Part shown: positions 4,986 through 5,194 of the stretch, one piece after another
Numbering within the stretch: position 1 is the stretch's first letter
Layout: every line of letters starts with the position of its first letter
Source of the DNA: Aquificota bacterium
GTDB lineage: Bacteria > Aquificota > Aquificia > Aquificales > Hydrogenothermaceae
Assembly: GCA_013153765.1 (NCBI GenBank)
Contig: JAADDT010000120.1
Coordinates: 1 to 5,194 of the forward strand
Direction of reading: 5' to 3'
Length of the DNA stretch: 5,194 bases
Notes under the pieces: model-generated
What the model was told of the DNA's origin: nothing
Databases searched by the model: none
What the model saw: the letters and a program-made list of their open reading frames with translations, nothing else
Translations under genes and position numbers: made by a program

Positions 4986-5002
4986 TTATCCACATATCCA
5001 CA
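4986..5002 (+). promoter_or_regulatory. DnaA box pair next to the unwinding element
   Basis: A perfect TTATCCACA (4986-4994) overlaps by one base an ATATCCACA (4994-5002, one mismatch). In known origins the box pair next to the A/T region positions the DnaA filament that opens the strands; this pair sits in that place. Confidence 0.85.
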
Positions 5003-5056
5003 GCCTATTATTATTATTTATATATATTATTTTTAAAATAAATAAATAATAAAAAA
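5003..5056 (+). other. DNA unwinding element with DnaA-trio-like triplets
   Basis: After the box pair come GCC, then CTATTATTATTATTT (5005-5019), then more A/T to 5056. Positions 5006-5056 are 51 consecutive A/T bases. On the complementary strand, read 3' to 5', the triplets are GAT AAT AAT AAT AAA, matching the DnaA-trio consensus (3'-G/A-A-T/A-5') described for Bacillus subtilis. It lies just upstream of a lipoprotein gene, so its promoter probably overlaps. Confidence 0.8.
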
Positions 5057-5076
5057 GGAAAGTAGAGTAAGCCGAA

Positions 5077-5083
5077 AAGGAGG
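5077..5083 (+). promoter_or_regulatory. Strong ribosome binding site of the second lipoprotein
   Basis: AAGGAGG lies seven bases before the ATG at 5091 and fixes that start. Confidence 0.85.
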
Positions 5084-5090
5084 ACTGGTT

Positions 5091-5194
5091 ATGAAAAAAA
5101 TAACACTGCTTTTTATAATAACGGCTTTCATAGCAGGATGCTCTGTAAAAGGCAAGCAGGCTATAATGACCCCTGAAGAGGCAAAGCAGGTTGA
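5091..5194 (+). CDS. Lipoprotein, N-terminal part (3' truncated by window edge)
   Basis: Only 34 residues are visible. They begin MKKITLLFIITAFIAGCSVKG, a type II signal peptide with lipobox IAGC and lipidated cysteine C17, followed by KQAIMTPEEAKQV. The frame is open to the window end, and the ribosome binding site is strong. This shows an envelope lipoprotein, but the family cannot be decided. An OmpA/Pal-like or other outer-membrane lipoprotein is possible. Its upstream region is the origin unwinding element, so its promoter lies in or beside it; TTGAGT (4982-4987) with TATTAT (5006-5011, 18-base spacing) is one candidate. Confidence 0.8.
   Translation, partial: MKKITLLFIITAFIAGCSVKGKQAIMTPEEAKQV

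Larger units (their letters stand above)
4655..5056. other. oriC: Chromosomal replication origin (oriC)
   Basis: Within 340 bases there are ten perfect TTATCCACA DnaA boxes: plus strand at 4655, 4721, 4817, 4829, 4921, 4932 and 4986; minus strand at 4758, 4779 and 4800. A one-mismatch box lies at 4994. The right end has a GC cluster, CTA/TTA triplets and 51 bases of pure A/T, suitable for strand opening. DnaA-ATP is expected to bind these boxes and load the DnaB helicase. The flanks are core chromosomal genes (folK, alaS, kdsC), which argues against a plasmid origin. The A/T unwinding element argues against a mere DnaA-titration site such as datA. dnaA, dnaN and gidA are absent from the window. 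Apart from these elements, the 416-base space between folK and the next gene holds no plausible gene. Confidence 0.92.

Noticed and set aside
4655..5002. Iteron-type plasmid origin or DnaA-titration locus (datA-like)
   Set aside because: The flanking genes are core chromosomal genes, no Rep protein is visible, and an A/T unwinding element with triplets follows the boxes, which a titration site lacks.
4655..5002. CRISPR array
   Set aside because: The repeats are only 9 bases, occur in both orientations and have irregular spacing. They are DnaA boxes.

Overview
The window looks like chromosomal DNA of a thermophilic, Gram-negative-type (diderm) bacterium, most likely an Aquificota member. That placement is an inference. 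It rests on heavy use of AGG/AGA arginine and ATA isoleucine codons, Lys/Glu-rich proteins, tightly packed genes, Kdo (lipopolysaccharide) synthesis, lipoproteins and a probable outer-membrane barrel. No mobile element, CRISPR array, rRNA or tRNA was seen.

Layout. Positions 2-394 hold the 3' end of alaS (alanyl-tRNA synthetase). It is followed after 11 bases by an unrecognised secreted, probably outer-membrane beta-barrel protein (406-1269). This pair converges on a minus-strand pair: kdsC (Kdo-8-phosphate phosphatase, 1833-2354), then a TehB-like methyltransferase (1266-1829). The two convergent 3' ends share a TTAA stop palindrome. An intergenic region of about 150 bases (2355-2505) carries a clear promoter for a small coiled-coil lipoprotein (2506-2877). 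That gene converges, with one base between, on a minus-strand L,D-transpeptidase (2879-4156). A terminator hairpin for the lipoprotein lies inside the transpeptidase 3' coding end. Divergent from the transpeptidase, folK (4186-4674, TTG start) makes a folate-pathway enzyme. The right edge holds the start of a second lipoprotein (5091 onward).

The most striking region is the space between folK and the last lipoprotein. It contains ten perfect DnaA boxes (TTATCCACA) plus one near-perfect box. At its right end two adjacent boxes are followed by a short GC cluster, a run of CTA/TTA triplets and 51 bases of uninterrupted A/T. This matches the architecture of a bacterial replication origin with a DnaA-trio unwinding element. 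I call it the chromosomal oriC. It is not next to dnaA, dnaN or gidA in this window. Four copies of a second 15-base motif (TRTAARTNWYTGAAA) lie between the DnaA boxes and are not explained by known origin elements.

The lipoprotein and the transpeptidase may work together. The lipoprotein has an N-terminal lipid-anchor cysteine, a long coiled coil and a C-terminal lysine, like E. coli Lpp. The neighbouring YkuD enzyme belongs to the family that links Lpp to peptidoglycan. This is an inference from architecture and neighbourhood.
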